Below the pieces are notes generated by a model. That model was given only the letters and a program-made list of their open reading frames with translations. It ran no database searches and had not been told where the DNA came from. From NCBI GenBank assembly GCA_020698575.1, contig CM036256.1:13283908-13347907 (forward strand): 64,000 nt of DNA. Reading direction: 5' to 3'. Of the stretch, positions 39,096 through 51,282 are shown piece after piece; the first letter of the stretch is position 1, and every line of letters starts with the position of its first letter. This stretch comes from Bostrychus sinensis. Taxonomy: Eukaryota > Chordata > Actinopteri > Gobiiformes > Eleotridae. The position numbers were made by a program, and so were the translations under genes.

Positions 39096-39831
39096 TTACC
39101 AAATGCTCTTCCTTCATTGCATAATATGGGTATTGCTGACATGCAAATCGTATAGGATGCAAGGTCTACACAGTTAGTTCATTGTGAAAATTGAATAAGA
39201 AGACAATTTTTCATACATGTGTTTTGGTTCACGCTTGTTCAGGATGTGTGCGAGTGTCCATCTGGGGGTATTTATGTCGCAGAGGCCGATTCTCAAGGTT
39301 AATGATCTCATTGTAAACCATGTCACACCAGCCTCTATCCACCAGCACACACTATCTCTCTCTCTCTCTCTCCCTCCCTCTCTGTGTTTCTTTGTCTCTC
39401 GCCCTGACGCCTTCCCCCGGCTGTGATTCGCACACGGATGAGCCTTGGCCTGTGCTTGTGTGTGTTTGTGTGCTTGTGTTTGTGTGCTTGTGTTTCTAAG
39501 AATGAATCCTGAAGCAGCAGAGACACGTTGTGAATGCACATGGGTAAGAGAGCAGAAGTACGCTCACCCACATTATGCGCTTTTCTATATTCCTAGAGAC
39601 GCAGCATAATACACTCTCACCTTATCGGTTTTCACACTTTGGCAAATGACGATAGCTTAAAGTCAGTAAAGATAGGTTCACACTCGCGTCACTGTGCACA
39701 GGTCCAGCCCCATGAAATCGGATTATCACTCATTTAATTACAATCAAGCAGTCATAGTTAGCAATAAGAAGTAGTAGCATTTTGGTATAACACTGTAAGG
39801 TTAAAATCTCATCTATAAGTATCAGTTGTAG
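39096..39831. other. Intergenic; CT and GT simple sequence
   Basis: CT repeat at 39353-39382 and TGTGTTTGTGTGCT repeats at 39453-39494. No gene supported. Confidence 0.5.
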
Positions 39832-40511
39832 CAGTGTTTCTCAACTAGGGTTATGGGGACCTCCAGGGGTACGCAAGCGTTTTGCAGGGGGTACTTGGAG
39901 TTAATTCAGAATTTATTTCTGATCAGAAAATACTTGCAGTCTTTTCAAATTGAATAAGTGATTCGTATGAAAGACAAGTTCAGGTGTCTCATTGACTGAT
40001 GAAATGAATATTAGAAAAAGAATAATAAAGAAAAATATTATAAAAAGACTACAAACTGAGCTATACTGCAGCAGTTTAAACTTTTTTGTATCATATTTTA
40101 GGTGTAAATGCTTGTTTCAAAGGGGGTTTATTTAAATGATTTTTTTGAAAGTTTATGATTATTTTTATTTATAATTATATATAAAGTTTATTATCGTCAT
40201 CATCAAACTTTATTTCAGACACATATACGGTCCATAGCACAAAAAGCCAGAAGGCAAACAACTACATATTGCGCCAGTGATTCCACAGTCTAGAAACTTA
40301 AACATGCAGTTTATTCTAAACATACTGTAAATTATAAAATAAGTAAATGTTATGTTATTTTATTTATTTATTTATTTTTTACTTTGGAGTCGAGTTTAAA
40401 GAAAAAAAGGCAGGAGAATTAGTTGTTACAAAGATACATACAATTTTGTATGAACACTTTTTGAAGAATAAGCCCAGGGGTACACACGACCCTAAAGGCT
40501 AGGAACCACTG
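39832..40511. mobile_element. Old hAT-type MITE (CAGTGTTTCTCAACTAGGG ends)
   Basis: Left CAGTGTTTCTCAACTAGGGT, right (reverse complement) CAGTGGTTCCTAGCCTTTAG; subterminal GGGGTACGC and GGGGTACAC words. Flanking 8-mers AGTTGTAG and AGCTTTAA agree at 5 of 8. 680 bp, AT-rich interior, no transposase. Confidence 0.7.
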
Positions 40512-41459
40512 AGCTTTAAGACACTTTTGTGAATAAAGCCTGAGTGAGACTGCTTTAACCTATTCACTTTAGACTTTTAAGTACACAGTATTTTTATCAC
40601 GTCCAGCACTTTTCCATCAACTTCCTTTTACCTCTAAACCCATTCATTATCAGCAAATTTATAACAAGTGATGCAACATGTGGCTCTGTATTTCCTCTTC
40701 AGAGATGACTGCCTACCTCTCACACACATTTATCAGTTGTACCTCCTGAAGTCTGATTGCTGAGTGCCGCGAATAATTTCCCCCTCTTCACACAATTCAC
40801 TTTTCACGCTGTGTCGGCCATAATACAATAATTACACCTACTTGAAGCTGCATTTCCTGAGAAAATATTATTGAGAAAAGTTGGATCTATGTCACCGTTT
40901 TTTGGCAGAAGTGAATGGATACACAGCCTGGATACTAAATGTACTGCAATGATATGAATTCTTCAGGGGCTGCACTACGAATACTGCTACTGCTAGTCCC
41001 TGAAGTACACTATTGGCAGATCAACAGTCTGAGGCCCTTGTTGGTCAAATGGGCCAAGGACAACATGACATCTGATGCTGTGAGAAGCATTTTTGTGTCT
41101 AAAATTGTGACTTTGCAGGATTTCCCAGTCATCAATAAAAGTATGACATGAGGGTTTATGTCTAGGTCAATGCCTCCAGGACTAGGGTGAATTTAAGTTT
41201 CTTGGAGATAATGATGGAAATAAGGATGTGCACTTTTTTCAGTGCTGCAGTTACTCTTCCTCTGAGGTAAAGCCAGTTTTAAATTAACACCACATTATAT
41301 ATAACTTGTACTAAAGGATTCTGATTGCAACTGATGCGCTGAATAGAAATGACCGTATCTGTTATAGTTAATACTGAAGAATGTTATCCTTGCCTGGCCA
41401 AATGTGTTTTTTCTTTTAAATAATCATGTGTCAGGGCACTCAGAGGGAAATAGCGGGGA
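40512..41459. other. Intergenic; no gene
   Basis: Unique AT-rich sequence. The small open frame at 40939-41151 has no recognisable domain and no splice or promoter context, so it is not called. Confidence 0.45.
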
Positions 41460-41461
41460 TA

Positions 41462-42006
41462 AGGTGACCACCTCAAAAAGTGCTAAAAAGTGGGACAAGT
41501 TGTGTGATTTGGTAGGACAAGAAGGGAGAGACACGAGAAATAAAAGCTTTAATAATACACACATCTAACTTTAAATTCTAAACCTCTAGAGTCTAAACCT
41601 CATTTAGATAAAGATACTTGCTGTTTATAAAGATTTAATGTGCTGTTTTTATCCATGGAATAAAAAAAAAAACTAAAATTAAATCCCCCAGTCTCATTTT
41701 CTCAACAATGTCCCACAGCAGGACGGCAACACATCACGACTCCATAGAGAGGCCTTTCCTGAAACACAAGGGCAACGCCAACTACATGTATTTATTCCAA
41801 CTCAGTGAGCTGGACGCCCACAAATATTTATTCTACATTTTACACAAGGAACAATGATATTGCCTTGTTGGTAACTTTATTCACACTTTTTATAAGATCC
41901 TCTGAGCACCAATAAAAAAGTGGGACATTGTCCTAATACGTGGGACAGGGGGACAGATGTCTAAATGGCTGTGCAGTACAACCAAAAGTGGGACAGGTGG
42001 TCACCC
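41462..42006 (-). mobile_element. TA-flanked MITE, copy B (inverse of 16340-16823)
   Basis: Flanked by TA at 41460-41461 and 42007-42008. Left end AGGTGACCACCTCAAAAAGT, right end AGTGGGACAGGTGGTCACCC. Inner words TTTATTCTACATTTTACACA, AGGAACAAT and AGATAAAGATACTTGCTGTT are reverse complements of copy A. 545 bp, no transposase. Confidence 0.82.
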
Positions 42007-42008
42007 TA

Positions 42009-43786
42009 AGCGGGGAAACTGAAGAACCAATGCATCCCATTAAAAATTATTCAGAGGCTAAATATTACAATTATTTTGAGGTTTTCCCAAGGTTCTTACT
42101 TCTTACGTCCTGTCCTGGTCCCAGACTATGGCTCAAGTCTACAAGAAAAGAACCTTGGGAAGACATTGCAAAGCATGCTGAGGTTTGGCCCGTCTATTGT
42201 TGACGCCACTTGGGATGCTTCTTGGGAATCAGTTCCTGGCTTGTCCCTATAAACCACAATATGATGTGGACACTGTTTCTTGGCTGGCCTGGGAACAACA
42301 TGATACCTATTTGGAAGAGCTGGATGAAGTGTCTGGGGAGAGGGAAGCGTGGGTTTAGATGGGCTGTCTCTGTGACCTACTCGCAGTGGGATGAAAAAAA
42401 AATCCGTTCAGGCGCTCGACGACATGCACTTTTCTATATTCCTACAGAGGCAGCATATTACACTCGCACCTTATGAGTTTTCATACTTCTTTAAATGCAG
42501 AGAGTGGCAAAACTGATGAACTGGAACAATTAAAATGATTAACGATGAATTTTGAGGTATTTACCATTCAAGCTCTTCTTACATCCTCTTCTGATCCAAA
42601 ACTTTGGCTCATGGCTTTGGAAGACTGAGATTGTCTGGCCCATCTATTGTGGATGCCACTTGGACGTTTTTTGTGGATCACTTCCTTGTTGCCCCTTACA
42701 TGTTTCTTGGCTGGCCCAGGAACAACATAGTATTTTTTGGAGAATCTGGAGGAAGTGTCTGGGGGAGAGAGATGTTTGTCCCTGTGACCTGTTCACAAAT
42801 AAGTGCGACAACTATTTCTTTTAATAACACATTTAAGAACAAGGCTATGGGCTGCACGGATTTGGCCAGTCAAATGCTTGTGTCTCTTCTGAACTAAGCT
42901 GGGTATTCATTCATTCATTCATTCATTTTCTACCGCTTATTCCCGTTAGGGGTCGCGGGTGACTGGAGCCTATCCCAGTAACTTTGGGCCGTAGGCAGGG
43001 TACACCCTGGACAGGGGCCATTTGGGTAATGTTTATGAAATATCAAAAAAAAAAAAAAAAATTACTGCTCATAGCCCCTTTAAGACCTTTGATGCCCTCA
43101 TCCTTCTGTTCTCACTTTCCTCCTTATCCTCTGACACCTTCACATAATCTGTGCTGAGGTGACACTGCATTAGCATAACTGAATATAGATAGACTGGAGT
43201 GTGGCTGGGAAGAGGGGCTGCAGCGCCTCTCACCTGTCCCACAGTGAAACCATGTGTGCACAGATTCAGGTGACTTATCTCCTCTACAAGGTCCATCCAT
43301 CTACTCACCCCCTCCGCTCCAGTACAGTGTGTGCGCTCCGGAGCAGTGTCCCGTAGCGGTAATAGCAGGTCATGTTCCCCTCTCCGGGACAGTTTGCTCC
43401 TGTCACACACACTTTCGGTGTGGTTCTAGCTACAGTGGGACTCTCCATCACATGCTCGCCGTCCTGTCAGGGGCTATTCCCACACAGCAGCAGCTCATGT
43501 ACCCGCCACTGGATGCCCCGCTTTCATCATTTATACACTCCATTTCAGGATGCTTCCTCTCTGGTGTAAAGTTTGCACATGTATGGATAGTACAGGGTTG
43601 TCACTATTTACTACTCCTCTAATACTGGGTGTGCTCTTGCTCTATTGCCTGGAAGTTAAAGAGGTTTTGTAGTAATGGGTATCAGGAAGTCAGTCCGTCT
43701 GAGTTCAAACCATAATGCTTGTGTCCTGGTTGAAGCTTGACCTTTGTCCCAGTTTGTCAGAGTCTTAGTTCTCCTTTAGGCCATTT
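42009..43786. other. Intergenic with an imperfect direct repeat; no gene
   Basis: 42093-42345 and 42582-42775 are diverged direct copies. Both have GTCCCAGACTATGGCTC / GATCCAAAACTTTGGCTC, then GGCCCGTCTATTGTTGACGC / GGCCCATCTATTGTGGATGC, GTTTCTTGGCTGGCC(C/T), then GAAGTGTCTGGGG(A/G)GAG. The unit is about 450-490 bp. Another fragment of the TACCGC family is at 42905-43025. No gene. Confidence 0.6.
42905..43025 (+). repeat. Dispersed teleost repeat, family 'TACCGC', 5' end copy
   Basis: (ATTC)n, then ATTTTCTACCGCTTATTCCC, GTTAGGGGTCGCGGGTGACT, GGAGCCTATCCCAGTAACTT and CAGGGTACACCCTGGACAGG: the canonical 5' half of the family, the best copy here. Confidence 0.8.
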
Positions 43787-44228
43787 AAAGGTCCCCTATT
43801 ATGCTAAATTGCCACATTTTGGGGGCTTTTAACCTGGACATACCATAGCCAGAGTAATATGTTTCATTCATGTTTGAAGAAATGGAAAAGCTCAGTCTCA
43901 CGGCTCTGCGTAGCCCTGACATTAGTCACTGTACTTATTCTGATCAATTCAGTGCTTAAATTGCCGTTTGTACAAAGCATTCAGGTCATTTATCTGTTAG
44001 CATTATGTTGCTAATGCTAATTAGCCATTTCTGCCCATTCCCCATCATTTTCAGCAGAGGGCATCAGGAACCTAATCCAGGTGTTCTCCACAAAGTCAAA
44101 GTAACAGCTCCACAAAAGAAGACATTTTCCATACAAATACATTATTTTAAGTTGAAATGTTAAATACTAATGCAGAGGTCTCCAAAACTATTTCAAAAAG
44201 CCTGAAAAAAGTACAATATAGAATCTTT
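43787..44228 (+). mobile_element. AAAGGTCC-ended MITE, copy 2
   Basis: Starts AAAGGTCCCCTATTATGCTA and ends near AAAGCCTGAAAAAAGTACAA TATAGAATCTTT. Interior words GTAACAGCTCC.CAAAAG and CTAATGCAGAGGTCTCCAAAA recur in the copies at 51283, 54951 and 61775. Confidence 0.75.
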
Positions 44229-46401
44229 AAATTTTGATTTTGACACTGGATTGACTAGTAAATACAAGCAGGGCCGTCTACAGGTTTTCTGAGGCCTGGG
44301 GCAAGAAGTCTTCATATGGACCCCCTTATCATAGAAAATATAAGAAGAGGGACCATTTCTGGGCCCCTCTGGCCCTGAGGCCTGGGACAACAGGCCCCTT
44401 TGCCCCCCCTTATTTATTTATTTGAAGTTATATGTCAAAATAGTATGTCGAAATAAAAAACTCAAAATGTATGTGAAACAATGTTAATTCATATCAAATG
44501 AAATTTCTAGAAAAAAATTCAAACTTGCTTGAATAACAGTATTCATTATAAAACAGAGACAGTGTAGTGAATAGCCTAGTAACACAATATCAACAAAAGA
44601 ATCAAGAGCTATTCTGGGAGGCCTATTATTTCACTCTGGCAGTGTGAGTGACAGCACCATGTTAAAGATACTAATGAGACTAAAAAACACCATTGCGGAA
44701 TTAAAAACTTAAAACAATCCCCATTCACGTAAGGATTTGTGTGGAGTTTGCATGTTCTCCCCGTGTCTGGGTGGGTTTCTTCTGGGTACTCCTGTTTGAA
44801 TCCAGGATTAAGCATTATGTCTTTCCCATTGCGAGATAGAGCTAATGCCTTGGCCTTGGTCTCTGAGTCCTTCTAGCTTTCCTTACTGCTTTATAAAGAC
44901 ACATTGTATGGTGTTGTCTTGCCCAATGAAAGACATAAATGTATTTCCTTGACTCTCCATATCATTTGCATTTTCAGCCCCCGTTGTAACTAAACCCTTG
45001 CAATCAGATAGTTGTTTTTGTTTTTTTTAATCACCCACGGCACCTTTCTAATCCACTGTGTCTGGGCTTTGGTGTCCTTCCTTTCCCCCGCAGCTTTATG
45101 TATGCAGAGGTTGTTATGATGAGCTTTACAAAAGACAAGGGAATGGCTGCTGCAACACAATGACCATTAACTAAAACATAAAGACCAAGACGACTTTAGT
45201 TTTTTTTCCCCAGTACACATCTCTCTATGTATCCACCAAGCTACAGTCACAGTGTCTCCTTTGCAAATCCACTCTGACTCCATATTTATGTCTTCTTCTC
45301 AATCATACATTGATCCACCCACAAATCCGCGCCATCTTAAATCACATATAGTCGGCAGAGAGCAGAAGAAGCACAGGGGGGGAGGGAGGGAGGGAGGAAG
45401 AGGGGGGCTTGCTTGTTCATTACTGCCTTTCTTGTATCTGGAGGTAGATACTGGAATCGTAGCTTGATGGCCGCTGTTTCCATGGCAACCCCGTTAGTGC
45501 AACCTCAACCCACAACATCTCAAAAGATCAGAGATGTTATTTTTATAAAGTAACATAAGACGACAAGAGATGCCGGAGAGGATATAGTATGTTTTAATGA
45601 CAAGAAGAAGAAGAAGAAAATAATAATTGGCTGTAAATCTGGAGGGGAGAAAAAAATGCAGATAATTGGTTTATTGGCATTGATTGATCGAACGGCTTTT
45701 ACCTAATCAGTGTTATCGGAATGAGTGTGTTGTACTGCCCCTGGGTACTACTATGGTAATGGTAATGGATACAATGGATTAGCTGAATGCCTGCTTTGAG
45801 AGTGATTCATCTGGAAAAAATATGTAGGGATTGGCTCTGTTCACGTTACCTGGCAAAAGCCGGATTGATATCGAGAACGTTGATAAAGAGTTGCTAACGT
45901 TATATCAATCTGGAATGGCTCACATCGAAAACGTTTGTGAAGGTGCGGGACTTTAAGTAGAATACTTGAAGGTGATTGGATAAAGTGCCAAATGGTAAAA
46001 CTTAATAAAGTTTTTAGAATATTTTTTGCTGTTTTGTAAATGTAGAACAGCATCCCTTACGTTTTTCCGTGTTGCCAGGTTGTTAAGAAGTATCACTAAA
46101 AAAGCTTGTTGTTGTCAGGAAACCTAAAACCCACTCACAGCAGCACTGCCACACCATTGGCCCGGGCTGTCACAGGTCTGGACACAAACAGATCAGCGGG
46201 AGCCGGACAAGATGGATTTCATGAATTTGTGAAGTTTTTATGACAATCCAGCTTCTGTGCAAGGTCACACTAATGCCTTTGGATGAAAACATGGAAGGAA
46301 ATAATCTCAGTCCACACAACTATGTGTAATAATTTGATGAATTTTAATTTAAGTCTTGGTGTTGCCAACATGGGTGATCTGTATTTTGATAAATATGATT
46401 A
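44229..46401. other. Intergenic; a TACCGC repeat fragment, no gene
   Basis: 44738-44840 (minus) carries TGTGTGGAGTTTGCATGTTC and TCCCCGTGTCTGGGTGGGTT of the TACCGC family. 45378-45405 is a G-rich GGGA repeat; 45601-45618 is an AAG run. Otherwise unique DNA with no supported gene. Confidence 0.5.
44738..44840 (-). repeat. Dispersed teleost repeat, family 'TACCGC', reverse copy
   Basis: Reverse complement of GGAGAACATGCAAACTCCAC with the adjacent AACCCACCCAGACACGG. Truncated at both sides. Confidence 0.7.
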
Positions 46402-46567
46402 CACTGTAAAATTTACAGTAAATTACTGGCATCTGTGGTTACCTGAGTTTTACCGTAAAAAACAAAAAATCTGGCAACAATATAAAACTTTACAATGAAT
46501 TACCTTTTCATTCTGACAACAGCTGCCATTATTTTACCCTAAATGTTACAGATTTTTTTTTACAGTG
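46402..46567. mobile_element. CACTGTAAAA-ended MITE (CACTA-like)
   Basis: 166 bp from CACTGTAAAATTTACAGTAA to GATTTTTTTTTACAGTG. The two ends pair over about 11 bp. Interior CTGGCA...TTTTACCGTAAAA is typical of small fish CACTA-type MITEs. Flanking 3-mers do not match well, so classification is tentative. Confidence 0.6.
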
Positions 46568-47639
46568 TATTTATATCCACAAAGCTCATTATAAAACAGT
46601 TCATTCATATTTTAAGTACAAATTAACTATTATCTAATGACACAAAGCTAATACAAAATGGACCTTAGTGTTTAGTTGTGACTGAACAGAACCTAACCAC
46701 TTCCTGTTTCTTGTTTACAAAGTGGACTGCTTTTACAGTTTTGGGTGTTTTCATCAGTACTGTGGTACCTCAGAGGATTAGCATTACAGTAGATGAGCTG
46801 TCAACAATGAATCAATGGCGTCACAAATTCCCACTGGGAGATGGAGATGGATTATTCCACTCACTGTCTGGTTACACCATAAAAATAGAGAAACAAAAAG
46901 TTAATTACACATGAATGAAATGTTAAATGAGGCAGTGATAACTGATGCTGATGCTGAATGCTAAACTAAAAGCAGACATGTTGCTAAGTTGTTTTTTGTT
47001 GCGAGAGTGAGGGACAAGAAATTAAATTGACATTGTTTTACTTTTCATGTTTCATTTTTGTCTTTTTGTTTTGCATTTCAAATGGTTTTTGCATTTTGTT
47101 GTGACTTTCCCTTCAGACAAAAACACAGAAACACTTTGCTGTACATTCCATTATAATGCTCTGAGCCTATGCCTCTAATGGCTTGCAAAAAACGCCTTTT
47201 ACCAAGTTTTGTATTCTGTCCCCTGATACTGTTTTCACTCCTCTATTAACAGTAACGCCTCATTTGCTGCAGACCATGATTCGTCAACAAGAGTCCATTC
47301 CCTGTGCTCTCTATATTGTCACCTACTGCATGATTTACCGCAGACAAACAGCCATCTCCCCCCTTTTTTCCCGTCTATGGGTGTAATTTTCAGCTCTTTC
47401 CTGATGAAGGGCTTTGGGAGGGGTGTGCACCGTCGTTCCAGTGGAGCTCGGTGGCTTCTCGGTGGACTGTGTGTTTCCATGGAGACACAGTTTGTTCGTG
47501 CGCTCCTGCCGCTTGTGTCATTGACTTCAATTAGTGCAGAAGGCCGCCTCTCCTAAGCACATACTTACACAGAGAGGCAGCCTCAAAGGGTCGGACCAAA
47601 TTGGCCGTGGAGACGAGAGGAGCTGACGATACATGGCAA
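46568..47639. other. Intergenic; no gene
   Basis: Unique, moderately AT-rich. 47400-47630 is more GC-rich but shows no coding frame or splice pattern I can support. Confidence 0.45.
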
Positions 47640-48620
47640 AAAAGGACTTTGGCTGGATATAGAAATGCTTTATACAGTATTTCACAGTATTTTAAAACTC
47701 TGGGCGGCAGTCAAAAAGAGCATGACAGTTTAATTTCAGGTTGGGACTGTAGTTTAGGCTTCAAAGCTGTCCTTGTATAGCCCCTTAAATGTCCCGGCAT
47801 GTTTTTCTCAAATCCTATTGTATGCAAACATCAGAATTACAAAATACGGTATTTTACTGTATTTTTAAACTCTCTGGTCCAGGTTTGAACTCATGGTCCC
47901 AAACTGTTATGTAGATCATATTATTTTTTATTATAGCATTTTATACACAAGGATCAGAATCACATCCAATTACAGCATTTTACTGTATTTTTTTACTCTG
48001 GACAACTGTAAAAGTACAGCAACACTTTCATTTCAAGTTGGATCCCTGGTCTGTCCTTATAGACCTGAGCTGACTGGCAGTTATATTTTTATGTGCCTAT
48101 ATTATATCATCAAAATACAGTATTTTTCCGTTTGTTTTACAGTATTTTAAAACTCTAGGTGACTGTCAAAAAGAGTGACTTCAAGTTGGAACAAGTTTAA
48201 AAGTGTCATAATAACGACCCGTCCTGGCAATTATATTTTATGTCATTATACAGTAATTTACCATCAAAACACAATATTATTATTCCATATTTTTACAGTT
48301 TTTTAAACACTGGATGACGTCAAAAGCGAGTGACATTTTGACTTCAAGCTCAAGGCCTATATGCTGTCCTCATAGTCTGCACTTGCACGGTCCAGGGAAT
48401 ATTTTTTTTATAAGACCATATTATACACAAGTGACACAATCACAGCCAAATATGGTATTCTACAGTATTTTTTTTTAATTTAACTGGTCGACTGTCAAAA
48501 GAGAGTGACACTTTCATTTCAAGTTAGAAACCTTCTTGACTTAAAAGCTTCCTCATGGTCCCAAAACTGTCCTGGCAATCATATTTTTAATAGATCATGT
48601 TATACACAAGCAATAGAAAT
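47640..48620. repeat. Degenerate satellite array, about six units of 127-178 bp
   Basis: The module (A/C)(C/T)(A/T)GTATTTT(A/T)AAACTCT.G..GACTGTCAAAA.GAGTGACA.TTTCA(T/C)TTCAAGTTGG begins near 47680, 47858, 47985, 48143, 48298 and 48465. Between modules sit shared words: GTCC(T/C)(T/C)AT, CCTGGCAAT(T/C)ATATTTT, and ATTATACACAAG. Units differ by substitutions and indels, so it is an old array. No protein is encoded. Confidence 0.8.
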
Positions 48621-50179
48621 GTGTCCAAAAAGCGTAGCCTCAGCAGATTATCTCTTAAATCCCCTATTTTAATTTTAATGGAGTGTTTCGCTGCTGCCAA
48701 ATCAAAACAGGAAGCAGCCTCCCAGGACTATATTACAAAAAATGAGGGCATAAATCTATCTTGAAAGAAACATCAAAACACAGTGGTTCACTCAGGTCTT
48801 TGATCACTGGCTGTATTTGCTTATAAGCTCCTATTTATGGATATTAATAGCTTTTTATGACCTGAAAAAGGTTCAAAACAGACTTTAAACACCTCAATTT
48901 GTTGTCCTTTGAGTATGTATAATTTGATGGTTGGAAAGTTGCAAGCCACAAAAACCTACCAAAACATTATTTATTGCAATAATGATCTATGATTACTTTG
49001 TGTCTGCATGTTTTTTTATGGGGTTAAGGGACCAGACATTGACTTCTTGTTGCAAACATTATTCCACATAGCATGTTATCACAAAGCAGCAACACAATGA
49101 GATGCCCAGGAAGATATTACATTTGATTTGATTTATTTATTTGATAAAGTAATTAAACTGTTTTGGACAATGATTTAAGAAAAAAACAAAACAAACAAAC
49201 AAACAAAAAATAAAATAAAAATAAAAATAAATAAATCTACTGCTGTTTAATCAAATGGATGTTTTTCTCTTAAATTTAAAATTGCATTCCCTGATTATTT
49301 CCTTGTATGTGAGGAAAACTAAATATTAAATTATCAACACTGCGTAATAGAAGCTGTCTCTGAAAAAAAAAAAAAAAAGAGACTCTGGGACCTCGTGACT
49401 TTATTATAAGGCTTTTTGACACAGGGGGAACTAGAGCAGGGTCTGAATTTTTTGACCATTCATGCACTCAGCGAGGTGGATGGTCCCATTCTGATCAGAG
49501 ATACTTTCATCGATTAAGCCCAAGCACATGCAAGTCTTACACTTATTTACACTGAAAGTGTTTTTTTTTTTTTAAACTTACAACTTTTTTCACAATCTCA
49601 AAATCTCTAAGGAATAACATTTTCTGATTAATAGCCAGTACAGCTTATTTTTGATAATTTCTTATGCTGCCTGTTCTGTAACTGTCTGCATGGCCTGGAG
49701 TCTTGTGAGATTTGATTGCATCTCCCAAACTCGTATGGTTCGCACTAAACCGCAGCTGGTTCGCACCAATGGTGTGACCTTACAAGCCCCCAGAGAAGAG
49801 GTACAGGCAGTTATGGGCTTGTTTCTAATATGATGTCGGCCTATGGTGACTGTTTCAGGAAGCATCCATTTCCATAAAACCTGATTCAGCCTCGTCTATG
49901 CTCCTTTTATTATTAGTTGGATCACCCATTCACCCTAATGTAGTCCCTACTTTTTCCAAAGGCTTTTTTTTGTATCCTTCCCAGGCGGTTCTGTGTAATG
50001 GACCATCTGGCAAGTTTGTGAGTCTAACTGGGACACAAATGTGAACTTTTTTCTCAGAACACAAAAATGGACACCCACTAAAATGGCCACAGTCCCAAAC
50101 TTAATACTTACTACTAGAAAACAAGTCTGGTATGTCACACTTTTCTTCTTTCCTTTTGGCTTTTCTCCAAGGTTCATTC
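48621..50179. other. Intergenic; simple AT/AAC sequence
   Basis: 49165-49235 is a purine-rich (AAAC/AAAT)n tract; an A-run lies at 49362-49378 and a T-run at 49560-49573. No gene or complete element. Confidence 0.5.
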
Positions 50180-50517
50180 ACTTTTTTTACACCAAGAATT
50201 TTCCATGATTTTTCCATGACATTTCCAAAACTTACACATCTTTAAATAGTATTCAAAATATCCAACGTGGTACATTAGAAACATAATTTTGCTGCAAGCA
50301 GTGAGATCAAGAAGAGACCAACAAGACAGCATTTCTACTGAACACTTATATTTACTGTATTCTAGGTTTAACTATCCGTGGCTGAGACTGTTTAAATTTC
50401 CAAAACTTTTCCAAAACTTTAGACCAAAATATTAAATTTCCCAAATTTTCCAGAGCCTTAAAATTGTATTTTAAAATTCCATGACTTTTCCAGGTTTTCC
50501 ATTACTGCACAAACCCT
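50180..50517 (-). mobile_element. hAT-type MITE end (reverse of CAGGGTTTGTGCAGTAATGG)
   Basis: Ends at 50517 with ATTACTGCACAAACCCTG. The interior repeats TTTTCCA(A/T)(G/A)A: CATGATTTTTCCATGACATT near the left, CCATGACTTTTCCAGGTTTT near the right, giving inverted subterminal motifs. The left terminus is not certain. Confidence 0.5.
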
Positions 50518-50521
50518 GTTT

Positions 50522-50640
50522 CTAGGGTCGTCACAGCATCTGTCTCCAAAAGTGTGCAGTGATTTGCATATTGATTTGGAACAGGCTTCCCCTCCCCATT
50601 TATCCAGGTTTGGGGCTGGCTCAAAGAGTAGATTGGCCCA
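50522..50640 (+). repeat. Dispersed teleost repeat, family 'GGGGTCGCCACAG', copy 6
   Basis: AGGGTCGTCACAGCATCTGT, GTGATTTGCATATTGATTTG, CCATTTATCCAGGTTTGGGG and AAAGAGTAGATTGG in family order. Confidence 0.72.
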
Positions 50641-50779
50641 CTGCAGCTCAACAAATAATTGGTAACCTCTTTTTGGGCCTTATTATTTCCCAAAACTCAA
50701 CGAGAACCTCTATTTCCATCTTCCACATCGACAAACAAAAGCATTATTGTCAGATTAGTGAGATGTGCCTTTAAAGTGG

Positions 50780-51065
50780 TTCAACCTTGACTATCCCAAC
50801 TCATTACGAGCCCACTCCCAGGCTGCATGTGTAATTACAGAGAACAGGTGCATCCCTCAGCCACACGAGCGCCCAGTTAGAGATTTCATTTACAAACGCT
50901 GCCCGGGATATTAACCCTGCTAATTACGACAGCGCGCCATGTACAGCCACAGGGAGGAAACGCCGTGGACCTCCGGGTATTTGCAAAAAACCTCTCAATC
51001 GCTCTCACATTTATACAGAGGGGAGCACAGGTGGGGAGGATGTGCCGCTCAGGAGGGGGGCAACT
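50780..51065. promoter_or_regulatory. Possible conserved noncoding element
   Basis: Unique, GC-balanced block with GCATGTGTAATTACAGAG, ACAGGTGCATCC, TTTCATTTACAAACGC, GGGATATTAACCC and GCTAATTACGAC within 150 bases: homeobox (TAATTA), E-box and forkhead-like sites packed together. No repeat or coding signal. Enhancer identity is inferred. Confidence 0.27.
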
Positions 51066-51282
51066 GTTAAACTCATTACTGGGAGGGCTTTTAGATGTGA
51101 AGGTTTATTGTAAATGAAATACCTTTACATTTTGAAAGTCATTTGTATCCTAAAACCTCATGAATAAAAAGCAATTACAGGACAGTTATATTTTTAAAGG
51201 TGAAGTGTGTTTTTTTTAGCAGCATCCAGTGGTGAAACAACAGATTGCAACTCTTTGTTTTTAGAGCATTAATGCCTGAATA

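Noticed and set aside
43254..43622. 122-codon plus-strand frame
   Set aside because: Pro/Ser-rich, no domain, no promoter or splice sites that would make a gene; likely chance in GC-richer DNA.
47640..48620. CRISPR or protein repeat array
   Set aside because: Units of about 160 bp with no constant repeat/spacer pattern and stops in all frames; a decayed satellite.
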